The notes below the pieces were generated by a model. The model saw only the letters and a list, made by a program, of their open reading frames with translations. It made no database searches and had not been told where the DNA came from. Positions 16,878 to 25,023 of a stretch of DNA of 64,000 bases are shown here, piece after piece. The stretch lies in NCBI RefSeq assembly GCF_035982055.1, contig NZ_CP108427.1:5393001-5457000 (forward strand), given 5' to 3'. The position numbers and the translations under genes were made by a program. Position 1 is the stretch's first letter, and every line of letters starts with the position of its first letter. This DNA is from Streptomyces sp. NBC_01288. GTDB taxonomy: Bacteria > Actinomycetota > Actinomycetes > Streptomycetales > Streptomycetaceae.

Positions 16878-17486
16878 ATGAACGCCACGCTAGCTCGCGC
16901 ATGCACAGCCGCTGTACTGACCGCTTTTCTCGCTGTGGGAGGGGGAGGAGCGGGCACTGCCTTCGCGGTGGAGGCTCCGACGACGGTCAATCCTGACAAT
17001 GCCGACCAGGACGGGAACCCGATCCCGCAGGCGCCGGCCGACGCCGACGTCGACGGTTCGGTCCACCCGGACGGTTGCCCGGCAGACCCGGGCTTCTCCT
17101 TCTCCAAAGTCAAGAGCACGTTCGTCGGTGACAAGACCAAGACCGTCTATGGACAGTCCGGCATTTTGCTCTCGGTCTCGGTGGCCAAGGGTCACACCTG
17201 GACAGGCACCTTCACGTATGCGGTCAAGTTCAGCGAAGGGATCCTCGTTGCGTCCGCCGAGGAGACCATCAGCGGCTCGATCTCCTACGCCAAGACCACC
17301 ACCGTCACCCTCGGTGGGGCGTGGAAAGTTCCGGCGAACCAGGCGGATGGATGGCTTGCCCTTGGTTCGAAGGGATACTCCTTCAACTGGGAGCGCGGTT
17401 CTTACAACGGTGGCTGCAAGTGGATCGTCTCGAATCACGGGACCGCGAAGCTCCCGGCGCTCTCGCCCTACATCGCCCATTCGTGA
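16878..17486 (+). CDS. Secreted protein of unknown function, 202 aa
   Basis: The ATG at 16878 has a perfect GGAGG six bases away. A Sec signal peptide (MNATLARACTAAVLTAFLAV onward) is cleaved probably after AFA, near residue 31. The mature protein is rich in Thr, Ser and Gly with two Cys (CPADPG near residue 78 and CKWIV near 185). It contains a beta-rich stretch (TWTGTFTYAVKFSEG) that resembles small secreted Streptomyces proteins of unknown fold. It is 15 bp upstream of a lipoprotein gene, so the two are probably cotranscribed and act at the cell surface. Confidence 0.8.
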   Translation: MNATLARACTAAVLTAFLAVGGGGAGTAFAVEAPTTVNPDNADQDGNPIPQAPADADVDGSVHPDGCPADPGFSFSKVKSTFVGDKTKTVYGQSGILLSVSVAKGHTWTGTFTYAVKFSEGILVASAEETISGSISYAKTTTVTLGGAWKVPANQADGWLALGSKGYSFNWERGSYNGGCKWIVSNHGTAKLPALSPYIAHS

Positions 17487-17501
17487 GTTGAGGACGATCT
17501 G

Positions 17502-17990
17502 ATGAAGCGCTCTCTGCTGGCCGCATCCCTGTCGGCCCTGGCCCTTGTGTCGGCCTGTTCGGGCGGCTCTCACTCTCAGGCGACCGCCACTCACGGGTCG
17601 ACGTCGTCACCGGCGAAAGCGACGACGGGGTCCGACGCGACCCCCTCTCCGGCGCAGACCCCGACGAGTCCGGAACGCCTTCCCAATCCGGTCCAGTCGT
17701 CACTCCCTGTCGGGTCGAAGACGCTGTACACGGGGTCGGGGCATGGTGCGGGCGGCGTCACGCTTCCGGCGTCAGCGGGGAAAGCCTCATCCATCACGGT
17801 GATGTGGACATGCGCCGGTCCCTCCAAATTTAACGTAATCGCCGCTGGAAATTCCCTCATCGGGTCTCAGTGCGGTGACGGGAGCGGCGTGTTCACCGCC
17901 GAGATACCGCACGCCAAGATGCATGAACTGGCTTGGAAGTTCTCAGCAGCCAATTCGGTGATCTGGCGGATCGTCGTCACTCAGCCATAA
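17502..17990 (+). CDS. Putative lipoprotein, 162 aa
   Basis: Residues 1-19 form a lipoprotein signal ending in the lipobox LVSAC, so Cys19 would be lipidated. A Ser/Thr/Pro-rich tether (about 20-65) follows. A small beta-rich domain (SITVMWTCAGPSKFNVIAAG onward) contains two further Cys that could form a disulfide. GAGG eight bases before the ATG supports the start. It is downstream of the secreted protein. No family is recognised. Confidence 0.8.
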   Translation: MKRSLLAASLSALALVSACSGGSHSQATATHGSTSSPAKATTGSDATPSPAQTPTSPERLPNPVQSSLPVGSKTLYTGSGHGAGGVTLPASAGKASSITVMWTCAGPSKFNVIAAGNSLIGSQCGDGSGVFTAEIPHAKMHELAWKFSAANSVIWRIVVTQP

Positions 17991-18068
17991 CCATCCGGGA
18001 ACTGAGCAGTTCGCCATGAGCATTACGGTTGGCCGCACCGATCCCTCATGCCCGCTTTAGCTTGTTTT

Positions 18069-18971
18069 TCATGGTTTGTGAGCTTCGGGTTGATTGCGGT
18101 CAGCGATACTTTCAGTGCGTCTGGTCGATTTGCCCACGTCGTAACGGGTGGCGGGTTGCCGGTTCTTCGATCCAAGTGGGCGCCCTGGGCCGGGCGTTGA
18201 GAGTTTGGGCGCACAGGCCGGACTGTGCAGGTGAGGGCGGAGGTTCCTGAACCCGCGGCGGACGCGGGCCGGGGTGAGCCGGGCGGGCTCGGCCGGTTTC
18301 TCCCAGGGGCGGCGGAGATCGGCCGCGGCCTCGCGGGTGAGCCGGAGCTGGGTGTGTGCCGCGAGCACGAGCCACGTTCACCGGTCTGCGACCTCGGGGG
18401 TACGCAGCCCACTGCCCCTGGGCGATCAGATCGGTGACCACGCGGCGGACCTGGGCCGCGGTGACCTCGGCGACATCGTCGTCCGGGCCGAGGCGGACCG
18501 CGTCCAGCAGCTGGCACCACGACGTGCGACCCGTCTCCAGCGCGGCGACGAACGAGTACGGCCAGCCGGGAACTGGTCGCTGGAGCGTCCCGAGCGTCCG
18601 TAGACATGGCGGAACATCCGGTCCGGGCTGGTCGGCGCGTCGGGTCGCAGCCACGCGGAGACATCGACGGCCAGGACCGGGCGCCCATCGGCGGCCTTGG
18701 GCTGCGGCAGCATGGCCAGCGCCTTGCGCAGCCCGGCCGCGTCGATGCGGCCCTGGTTGAGCGCGTCGTACAACGTGCCGTGCCCACGCCGGTGCTCGGC
18801 CAGCAGCGTCAGATCGACCGGCGAGGTGACCGGGGCGTCCCCGCAGAGCATCGCGTCCGTGAGCTCGAACAGCGTGTCACCGCGCCGGGTCAGGCACGCG
18901 TAGAAGTCTTCTCGAAAGTGGGACGGGAAGTCGAAAGCGTCCCGCCGGGCATCATGGTCGAGCACACTCAC
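18069..18971 (-). pseudogene. Decayed transposase (NF041680-like), internally deleted and frameshifted
   Basis: The first part (18971 down to about 18590) begins at a GTG and reads SVLDHDARRDAFDFPSHF through VLAVDVSAWLRPD, a typical start for this transposase family. A frameshift near 18590-18600 moves the homology (VPGWPYSFVAALETGRTSW) into another frame. After AQGQW the reading jumps to the C-terminal part (AAHTQLRLTREAAADLRRPW, then RLTPARVRRGF). About 200 central codons carrying the DDE core are missing. A TGA also replaces a conserved Trp codon just before the C-terminal part. The copy cannot encode an active enzyme. Confidence 0.85.
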
Positions 18972-19105
18972 CTCTGCTGCCTTCGTATGAACGTGATTCC
19001 GTGGCGGAACGCATGCTCATGCGGGGGTCGTCCGCCTGTCCGGCGAATGCCCAGGCGAGTGAACCTGTGCGCCTCGATGTTCGAGATCAGAGGCGAGAGT
19101 CAAAC

Positions 19106-19594
19106 TCAGGCGTTCCACCACTCATCGGTGCCACAGCCGACCTCATAGTGCCACCAGCCTTCCTCTTGGCCTTGCGTCAGAAGGGCCTTGATCCCGGTGA
19201 AGTCCGCGCCGGCCGGCGCGGTGAAGGCCAGCATGGGGAAGTCCACACTGAAGACCTCGCCTCCAAGACTGAACGCCGAAAGGCGCTGATGCACCGCCTG
19301 CGGACTGCGTCCCAGGGGCCCGGTGGGCACGGGCACCACACGGACCGTGCAGTTGCCGGAGGAGCTGACCCGACCGACGGCCCAGTGGAGCCCGTGGGAG
19401 TCGGTCCGGTACCGCACCACGTCGCCTTCGGCCACCCCGTCCTGAAGGAAGGGGGCGTTCTGCACACGGGCCGTATCGTCGCCGAGCTTCGTGGCCCACA
19501 GCCCTTCCGTGTCCTGTGGGAACCACCCCTCACGAGGGACAAGGCGGAACCAGACCTTGATCTTCTCGACCGCGCTCTCCATGACGGTCATCAT
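19106..19594 (-). CDS. DUF4265 domain protein
   Basis: The 162-residue product matches the DUF4265 pattern. It has KVWFRLVPREGWFPQDTEGL early, then RVQNAPFLQDGVAEGDVVRY, a central barrel-like strand (CTVRVVPVPTG) and a C-terminal HYEVGCGTDEWW. The family is common beside mobile elements and immunity-like genes in actinobacteria, with no demonstrated activity. Several in-frame starts exist (19621, 19594, 19591, 19582) and no ribosome site decides among them. It lies between a dead transposase and an IS end fragment. Confidence 0.75.
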   Translation of the reverse strand: MMTVMESAVEKIKVWFRLVPREGWFPQDTEGLWATKLGDDTARVQNAPFLQDGVAEGDVVRYRTDSHGLHWAVGRVSSSGNCTVRVVPVPTGPLGRSPQAVHQRLSAFSLGGEVFSVDFPMLAFTAPAGADFTGIKALLTQGQEEGWWHYEVGCGTDEWWNA

Positions 19595-19686
19595 GCGCCG
19601 ACCGGCAACACCGCCCCGCACCGGGACCGATCCGGGCGATCAACCGTAACTGTCACGCGAGTGCCTGGGGATAAAAGACAAGCCTA

Positions 19687-19778
19687 GAGGTTGTCTCACG
19701 TGGCAAGTTTTGCGAGCTTCTTGTAGCAGGTCAGGGCGGCGGCCACGGCCAGGCCTCGGTTCTGCCGGTCGTTGCGGA
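19687..19778 (-). mobile_element. IS end fragment related to the IS5-type copy at 20410
   Basis: The fragment begins GAGGTTGTCTCACGTG, matching the terminal inverted repeat of the element at 20410-21146 in 15 of 16 bases. On the minus strand it continues into the transposase C-terminus (ALTCYKKLAKLAT and stop). Homology fades after about 90 bp and no second end is seen. Confidence 0.7.
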
Positions 19779-19825
19779 CTACCGGATCTTGAGACTACGA
19801 GCAGCCCCTGGCAGGCTCATGCCGC

Positions 19826-20410
19826 ATGATCGATGAATTCGCGAAAGACAACCTGCACGGGAGACTGCGGCGGGACCGCGAGGCGCTGCTCTGGAAACTC
19901 GACGGCTTGTCCGAATACGACGCCCGCCGACCTTTGACAGCCACCGGGACCAACCTCCTCGGCCTGGTCAAACACGTGGCTCTGGTCGAGGCCAGGTACT
20001 TCGGCGGGGTCTTCGACCGCCCTTCCCCGGAACCGCTGCCCAGGTGGCAGGACTCCGACGGCAGCGATCAGTGGGCGACCGAGGACGAGACCAGCGAGCA
20101 GATCATCGGGTTCTACCGGCGCACGTGGGAACACTCGGACGCGACGATCAACGAGCTTCCCCTCGACGCCCCCGGCCACGTGCCGTGGTGGCCGGAGCCT
20201 TACCCCAACACGAACCTGTTCGCCGTCATGACCCATGTCCTCAGCGAGACCGTCCGGCATGCCGGGCACGCCGACATCCTGCGCGAGGGCCTCGACGGCC
20301 GGACCGGGCTGCGCGCCGAACACGAGCGGCAGATCGACGAGGAAGCCCGTGCGGCCCACCGCGCGAAGATCGAGCAGGCCGCGCGGTCGGCCGCACCGAT
20401 CAAGGCTTAG
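19826..20410 (+). CDS. DinB-family protein (DUF664-like)
   Basis: The 194-residue four-helix DinB/YfiT-fold protein shows the three-His metal site of the family. His appears in LGLVKHVALVEARYFGG near residue 54, and two His lie in SETVRHAGHADILREG near 148-151. Actinobacterial members are often mycothiol- or bacillithiol-dependent transferases, but the thiol and substrate cannot be read here. The gene is squeezed between an IS end fragment and a full IS remnant. Its TAG stop straddles the target-site/IS junction, yet the uninterrupted sequence would also have given TAG, so the protein is intact. Confidence 0.85.
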   Translation: MIDEFAKDNLHGRLRRDREALLWKLDGLSEYDARRPLTATGTNLLGLVKHVALVEARYFGGVFDRPSPEPLPRWQDSDGSDQWATEDETSEQIIGFYRRTWEHSDATINELPLDAPGHVPWWPEPYPNTNLFAVMTHVLSETVRHAGHADILREGLDGRTGLRAEHERQIDEEARAAHRAKIEQAARSAAPIKA

Positions 20411-21146
20411 AGGATGCCTCACGTGGCGAGTTTCGCGAGCCGCTTGTAGCAGGCCAGGGCTGCGGCGAGGCCGAGGAAGGCAAGGAAGCGGCTTCCCTTT
20501 CGTCCGTACCGGATGGTGAGGCGGCGGTAGCCGAAGAGCCAGGCGATCGACCGCTCGATCTTCCAGCGGTGCCGGCGCAGGTGTTCTGCGGAGCGGCACG
20601 CCTTAACCGCGCGGATCTTCACCGGCCGTCTCCCGCGGGGCCCGCGCCGTGAACGGACGGCGGGCATGCCGAGGATCAGAGGCTTGAAAGCCTGACTGTC
20701 GTGCAGGTTCGCACCCGACACCGCCACAACCAGCGGCAGGCCCTGGGCCTCGGACAGCACGCGCAGTCTGCTGCCCTTCTTGCCGCGATCGACCAGTCCA
20801 GCTCGCCCCTGGCGCCGAGTTCGTCCAAGACGGCCCGATGCAACCCGCGCCACAACCCGACCTCGGTCCACGCGCTGAACCGGCGATGCGCGGTGGCCGG
20901 CGAAACCCCGAACGACTCCGGCAGATACCGTCACGCACACCCGCTCGTCAAGCACGTACACCACGGCCGTGAACACCGCCTGCTCGGCCACCGGAGCCGT
21001 ACCACCGCCCTGCGGACGGGAGTTGAACCTCGGCAGCAACGGAGCGGTCAGCTCCCACCGTTCGTCCGGCACGAGCTGACGCGACAGATCAGCACCCACG
21101 ATCCGGCATCATGTCGCATCAACAAACGATCACGTGAGACATCCTC
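20410..21146 (-). mobile_element. IS5-type insertion element remnant with intact ends
   Basis: The ends are GAGGATGCCTCACGTG and, inverted, GAGGATGTCTCACGTG (15 of 16 identical). TTA is duplicated on both sides (20407-20409 and 21147-21149), fitting the 3-bp TNA duplication of IS5-group elements. At 737 bp the element is roughly 100 bp shorter than I expect for an intact copy, consistent with internal deletions in the transposase. Confidence 0.85.
20419..21099 (-). pseudogene. Defective IS5-family transposase
   Basis: The N-terminal reading LVPDERWELTAPLLPRFNSR and the C-terminal HRWKIERSIAWLFGYRRLT identify an IS5-family DDE transposase. Homology leaves the frame after about residue 50 and returns at VDRGKKGSRLRVLSEAQGLP. 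The expected segment between, which includes the first catalytic Asp, is missing. A second gap removes the region between KIRA and the HRW motif that normally holds ADKAY. The protein must be inactive. Confidence 0.82.
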
Positions 21147-21393
21147 TTAGCCAGACAGCTGTAGCTGCTGAGAGACGTCGTTCCGGTGGTGCTGGTTGGT
21201 AGGGCCACGAGTGGTGTCCTGCCTCTCAGCGATCAGGGGGCATCGAACTGGTGCGGCCTCGGCCACCCGGTAAGCACTCACTGACCCCAACCCCTGCCCC
21301 GGACGACGGAGCCCCGCCCCATCGTCGGGCGATCCCGGCACATACGGAGAGTCGCATTCTGTCGCCGTTCCGCGACACGCTCACCCGAGAGTC

Positions 21394-22293
21394 TCACCTC
21401 GTGATCGCTCTCTGACCATACGTAAGGCCGAGCCGCTCCACCCAGCCCGATATCGCGGCCGCGATCAACTCGGGCTGGTCCTCCGGTGTGTGATGGCCGG
21501 CGACGGCGTCCGCGTGCTCGATCTCCAGGGCGGCGATGTTCGCCGCGCACCAGGCGATGACGTCCTCACCCATCATCGTCCCCGCCCCGGGCGCGAACGT
21601 GAGCAGCAGCTTGGGTACCTCCGGGCTGGCCGCCAGCCACCGGTCGTAGGCCTCGATCCTGGTCACGACATCGGCGGGTTCGCCACCCAGCGGCATCGAG
21701 CGCGCCCAGCGCAGGAGGGGCCGGCGGCTCTCCCGGGTCGGGTACGGCTCGCGGTAGACGGCGAGGTCGGCCGGGGCGAGCGGGGTCGCGGAGGAGGCGG
21801 GCAGCGCCTGTTCGATGAAGGCGTTCTCGTCGAGGAGCATGGCCTCGCCGACGCCCTCCGTCTTGATCGCCCGGAACAGCTCCCGGCCCCCGTCCGGAAA
21901 CTCCTCCCAGGTCATCGGCTTGACGATGGTCTCCGTGAACGCGATGCCCCGCACCCGGTCCGGATGACGCGTGGCCCAGTCGAAGGCCAGGGCGCCTCCC
22001 CAGTCATGCCCGACCAGCACCACGTCCCGCAGCCCGAGCGCGTCGAACCAGGCGTCCAGGTACCGGGCGTGATCGGCGAAGGAGTACGCGATCTCCGGCT
22101 TGCCCGAGTCGCCCATGCCGATGAGGTCCGGCGCCAGTAGCCGCCCGGAAGCGACACCCGGCATGACGTTCCGCCACAGGTACGACGAGGTCGGGTTGCC
22201 GTGCAGGAACACGATCGGGGCTCCAGCGCCCAACTCCCGGTGGGACATCGTCGAGTTGAGGACGCGCGTCGAACGGGTTGCCGTGGCGGTCAC
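21394..22293 (-). CDS. Haloalkane dehalogenase-like alpha/beta hydrolase
   Basis: The 299-residue alpha/beta hydrolase has the oxyanion region VFLHGNPTSSYLWRN and the nucleophile elbow VGHDWGGALAF, placing Asp rather than Ser as nucleophile. The DLIGMGDSGKP motif and the C-terminal His in GHHTPEDQPE complete the triad. This pattern matches DhaA/LinB-type haloalkane dehalogenases. The halide-binding Trp following Asp is present in HDWGG. The GTG start overlaps the upstream stop by four bases, coupling it to the NmrA-like gene. The natural substrate is unknown. Confidence 0.88.
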   Translation of the reverse strand: MTATATRSTRVLNSTMSHRELGAGAPIVFLHGNPTSSYLWRNVMPGVASGRLLAPDLIGMGDSGKPEIAYSFADHARYLDAWFDALGLRDVVLVGHDWGGALAFDWATRHPDRVRGIAFTETIVKPMTWEEFPDGGRELFRAIKTEGVGEAMLLDENAFIEQALPASSATPLAPADLAVYREPYPTRESRRPLLRWARSMPLGGEPADVVTRIEAYDRWLAASPEVPKLLLTFAPGAGTMMGEDVIAWCAANIAALEIEHADAVAGHHTPEDQPELIAAAISGWVERLGLTYGQRAITR

Positions 22294-23111
22294 CGGAACG
22301 CCACCGCGTTCCGCTCCGCCCACGCCGCGAACGTACCCGGGGCCCGCCCCAACACCCGCTCCGCATCGGGACTCACCCGCTGCTCCTCCTCGGACGGCGT
22401 CCCCAGGATGCTCAGCGTGCCCTCGACCAGGGGCAGGGGCATGAACCGTGCCATCAGCTCATACGCCTGCGCGCGGGACTGCTCCGTGAAGGTCACCGGC
22501 TCACCCAGTGCCGCCGCTATCGCCGCCGCCCGCGCGCGCGGTGTCGTCGGCGCGGGGCCGGTCAGGACGTAGGTCGCGCCCGTGTGGGTGTCGTCGCGCA
22601 GCACGGTGGCGGCGACCTCGGCCACGTCGTCGGGGTCGGCGAAGGGCAGGCCCACGTCACCGAAGGGTGCCGCCGCCGTGCGCCCGGCGCGGATCGACTC
22701 GGCCCAGGCGAACGCGTTGCTGTCCAGCCCGCCCGGCCGCAGGATCGTCCAGTCGAGCCCCGACTCCCGTACGGCCGCCTCGAATTGACGCGGTTGTGCG
22801 TACGCCTCGGGCCGGGTCCCCGCCCCCTGCGAGGACACCAGCACCACCTTGCGGACACCGGCCGCCTTGGCCACGTCCAGAATGTCGTACGGCCGCTCGC
22901 CCGCCATCAGCAGGAACAGCGCCCGGGCCCCCTCGAACGCACCCCGCAGACCGTCCGGTTCGCCCAGGTCGGCGGCCACCGCCCGCACCCCGGGCGGCAC
23001 TTGGGCCTCGCCGATGTGCCGGGCCACGGCCGTCACCGGGACCTGGTCCTCCGTGAGGATCCGCACCAGCGTCCGTCCCACGTTCCCGGTCGCTCCTGTC
23101 ACCGCGATCAT
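22290..23111 (-). CDS. NAD(P)-binding NmrA-like atypical SDR
   Basis: The 273-residue protein begins MIAVTGATGNVGRTLV, the Rossmann loop of atypical SDRs of the NmrA/HSCARG and quinone-reductase (QorB) type. VVLVSSQGAG and LDWTILRPGGLDSN follow at the expected places. The classical YxxxK is absent, so a redox-sensing or quinone-related role is possible. It is divergent from a TetR gene across a region with two matching palindromes, the usual layout for a repressor and its target. It is the first gene of the operon with the dehalogenase. Confidence 0.88.
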   Translation of the reverse strand: MIAVTGATGNVGRTLVRILTEDQVPVTAVARHIGEAQVPPGVRAVAADLGEPDGLRGAFEGARALFLLMAGERPYDILDVAKAAGVRKVVLVSSQGAGTRPEAYAQPRQFEAAVRESGLDWTILRPGGLDSNAFAWAESIRAGRTAAAPFGDVGLPFADPDDVAEVAATVLRDDTHTGATYVLTGPAPTTPRARAAAIAAALGEPVTFTEQSRAQAYELMARFMPLPLVEGTLSILGTPSEEEQRVSPDAERVLGRAPGTFAAWAERNAVAFR

Positions 23112-23132
23112 GTCGTTACCCCCGTCATGTAT

Positions 23133-23154
23133 GAGTTAGTTGGCTGACTAACTC
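23133..23154. promoter_or_regulatory. Probable TetR operator upstream of the NmrA-like gene
   Basis: GAGTTAG and CTAACTC form perfect 7-base arms around an 8-base centre. The site begins 22 bp before the NmrA-like start and lies between it and the divergent TetR gene. It shares the GTTAG/CTAAC element with a second palindrome at 23198-23215. Confidence 0.65.
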
Positions 23155-23197
23155 CGTCGAGAAGAAGCTAGCACGACCGACCCGCGTGTTGTCTATA

Positions 23198-23215
23198 GTT
23201 AGTCAGGTGACTGAC
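23198..23215. promoter_or_regulatory. Second TetR-type palindrome overlapping the regulator start codon
   Basis: GTTAGTCA and TGACTGAC are near-perfect inverted arms around GG. The palindrome covers the GTG at 23207. A TATAGT at 23194-23199 would fit as the -10 box for a transcript starting at or next to that GTG. Repressor binding here would block its own gene. Confidence 0.55.
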
Positions 23216-23860
23216 TCAAAGGATTCCCGGCCCGCCCAGTCGGCGCAGCCTGCCAAGTCGGCGCAGCCCGCCAAGCCAGCCCGGCCCGCCGCCGGCAAAC
23301 GGCAGCGCCTGACGACCGCCACCGCCCGGGTCCTGCACGAGCAGGGCGTGGAGCGTACGACCATCGCCGACATCGCCCGCGCCGCCGACGTCCCGACGGG
23401 CAACGTCTACTACTACTTCAAGACCAAGGACGAGCTGATCGAGGCGGCCCTCTCCGAGCACACCGGCAACCTGGAGACCCTGACCGCGCAGCTCGACCGG
23501 CTCCCCGACCCGCGCGAACGCCTCAAGGCCCTCATCGGCGGCTGGGTCGAGCAGAAGGACATGGCGGCACGCCACGGCTGCCCCATGGGCACCCTCGCCG
23601 TAGAGCTGGACAAGCGCTACGAGGACGGCCTCGATCTCGCCGCGGGCCAGGTCATACGGCGACTGGTGGACTGGGTGGCGGAGCAGTACCGGCAGCTCGG
23701 CGCGGCCGACCCCGAGGGCCTCGCCCTGACTCTGATCGGCGCCTATCAGGGCATGTCGTTGCTCTCCAACGCCCTGCGCGACCCGGAGATCATGACCCGT
23801 GAAGGGGCCCGGCTGATCAGGGAGTTGGACAGTCTGGACGGTCTGGACAGCCGGGTCTGA
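23207..23860 (+). CDS. TetR-family transcriptional regulator
   Basis: The 217-residue regulator has a disordered Gln/Pro/Lys-rich N-terminus with a short repeat (AQPAKSAQPAKPA). The TetR helix-turn-helix follows (TTIADIARAADVPTGNVYYYFKTKDE, about residues 51-76 in total). The ligand domain contains MAARHGCPMGTLAVELD, typical of the AcrR/TetR_C_6-like group. The GTG at 23207 may be leaderless; a GTG at 23186 is the alternative and would add seven residues. It probably represses the divergent NmrA-dehalogenase operon and itself. Confidence 0.88.
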   Translation: MTDSKDSRPAQSAQPAKSAQPAKPARPAAGKRQRLTTATARVLHEQGVERTTIADIARAADVPTGNVYYYFKTKDELIEAALSEHTGNLETLTAQLDRLPDPRERLKALIGGWVEQKDMAARHGCPMGTLAVELDKRYEDGLDLAAGQVIRRLVDWVAEQYRQLGAADPEGLALTLIGAYQGMSLLSNALRDPEIMTREGARLIRELDSLDGLDSRV

Positions 23861-23870
23861 GAGCCGGTCG

Positions 23871-24893
23871 CTACCGCTGCCCCCGGATGCGCTGCGCGAC
23901 CTCGCTGTTCTCGGTCTCCCACCAGGGGCGTACGAGATCGGGCCCTTCAGTAGAAGTCCCCGTTTCAGCCCCCGTCGCCGCACCCGTCGCCGTCCCCGTC
24001 GAGCCCTCCGCGGGCCTCGCCCGGACCACTTCCAGTTCCGCGTCCAGCCGCCGGTCCAGAGCCACCGTCTCGGCGCGTTCCGTGCGCGCCCACTGGACCA
24101 GGATCGCGAGAAGGAAGGGGAGGGCGACCAGTTCGGCGATGCTGACCATCGCGCCGCCGCCGAGTTGCTGGTCGTGCTGGACGTCGGGAGCCCAGGACGG
24201 GGAGTGGCTCAGGTACCAGGACCCGGCGATCAGCGTGCCGTGGGTCATCACCACGATGCCCGGTACCGCGTCGATGATCCCGTCGACGAACACGAGCCCC
24301 GCCCGCACCGGATGCGTGCACCAGGCGGGCAGCGCCTCCTCCCGGGTGAGCACCGGCAGCACGAACAGGCTCCCGGCGAGCAGCAGATGGAGGTACATCA
24401 GCTGGTGCAGCCAGTTGTCGGCGAGGGCGGTCTCGAAGTATGGCGTGAAGTAGATCGTCAGCTCGGTCGCCAACACCAGGGCCGTACTGACCAGGGGGAA
24501 CGTGAGCAGCCGGAACAGTCGACCGGTCATCGCCCCTTGCGCGCGAGCCGCCGCACGTTCGGGCAGGGCGCGCAGAGCCAGCCGTAGCGGATCGCCCAGG
24601 GCCAGGCCGAGCGGGGCGATCAGGTCGAGGAGGACGTTCTGGACGGCGGCCGGCCAGAACAGCACGCGGTCGTACACGGCGAGCGCGGACATCGTCGCGA
24701 CCACGATCGTGCCGAGGCCGAGCAGCGCGAACGCGACGGTCCGCGCCACCGGCCACGCCTCGCCGCGCCGCCGCAGGCGCAGGACGCCCCAGCCGTACAG
24801 GCCGCCGAGGAGTACGACGACCAGCAGCGCGGGGACGTCCGCCTGCCACGAGGAGAACAGCCGACCCAGGGTGAGCTGCGGCGGGGTCTCCAT
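23871..24893 (-). CDS. CtaG (Caa3-type) cytochrome c oxidase assembly-like membrane protein
   Basis: The 340-residue protein has about seven to nine transmembrane helices. The caa3_CtaG signature is visible as YDRVLFWPAAVQNVLLDLIAP and LHQLMYLHLLLAGSLFVLP, with His residues suitable for copper. The family assists copper delivery to the oxidase CuB site. The cytoplasmic tail holds a Gly/Thr/Ala-rich short repeat (TGTATGAATGAETGTS). It ends 10 bp from the convergent TetR gene and lies downstream of the ABC permease, so it may be read from that operon. Confidence 0.88.
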   Translation of the reverse strand: METPPQLTLGRLFSSWQADVPALLVVVLLGGLYGWGVLRLRRRGEAWPVARTVAFALLGLGTIVVATMSALAVYDRVLFWPAAVQNVLLDLIAPLGLALGDPLRLALRALPERAAARAQGAMTGRLFRLLTFPLVSTALVLATELTIYFTPYFETALADNWLHQLMYLHLLLAGSLFVLPVLTREEALPAWCTHPVRAGLVFVDGIIDAVPGIVVMTHGTLIAGSWYLSHSPSWAPDVQHDQQLGGGAMVSIAELVALPFLLAILVQWARTERAETVALDRRLDAELEVVRARPAEGSTGTATGAATGAETGTSTEGPDLVRPWWETENSEVAQRIRGQR

Positions 24894-25023
24894 CGCGATC
24901 TACCTCCACGGACGGCTCGGTGGTTCTGCCGGATTCGCCGGATCTGCCGCAGCACTCTATGCGGCGGAGCGGCGCGCCGTGGACCCGCCCCCTCGACCGG
25001 TCCCGTTCGCCGGCGGGAATGTC

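Noticed and set aside
21147..21393. Possible further IS or small gene right of the IS5 remnant
   Set aside because: I see no terminal repeats or conserved protein; the 64-codon minus frame lacks a ribosome site.
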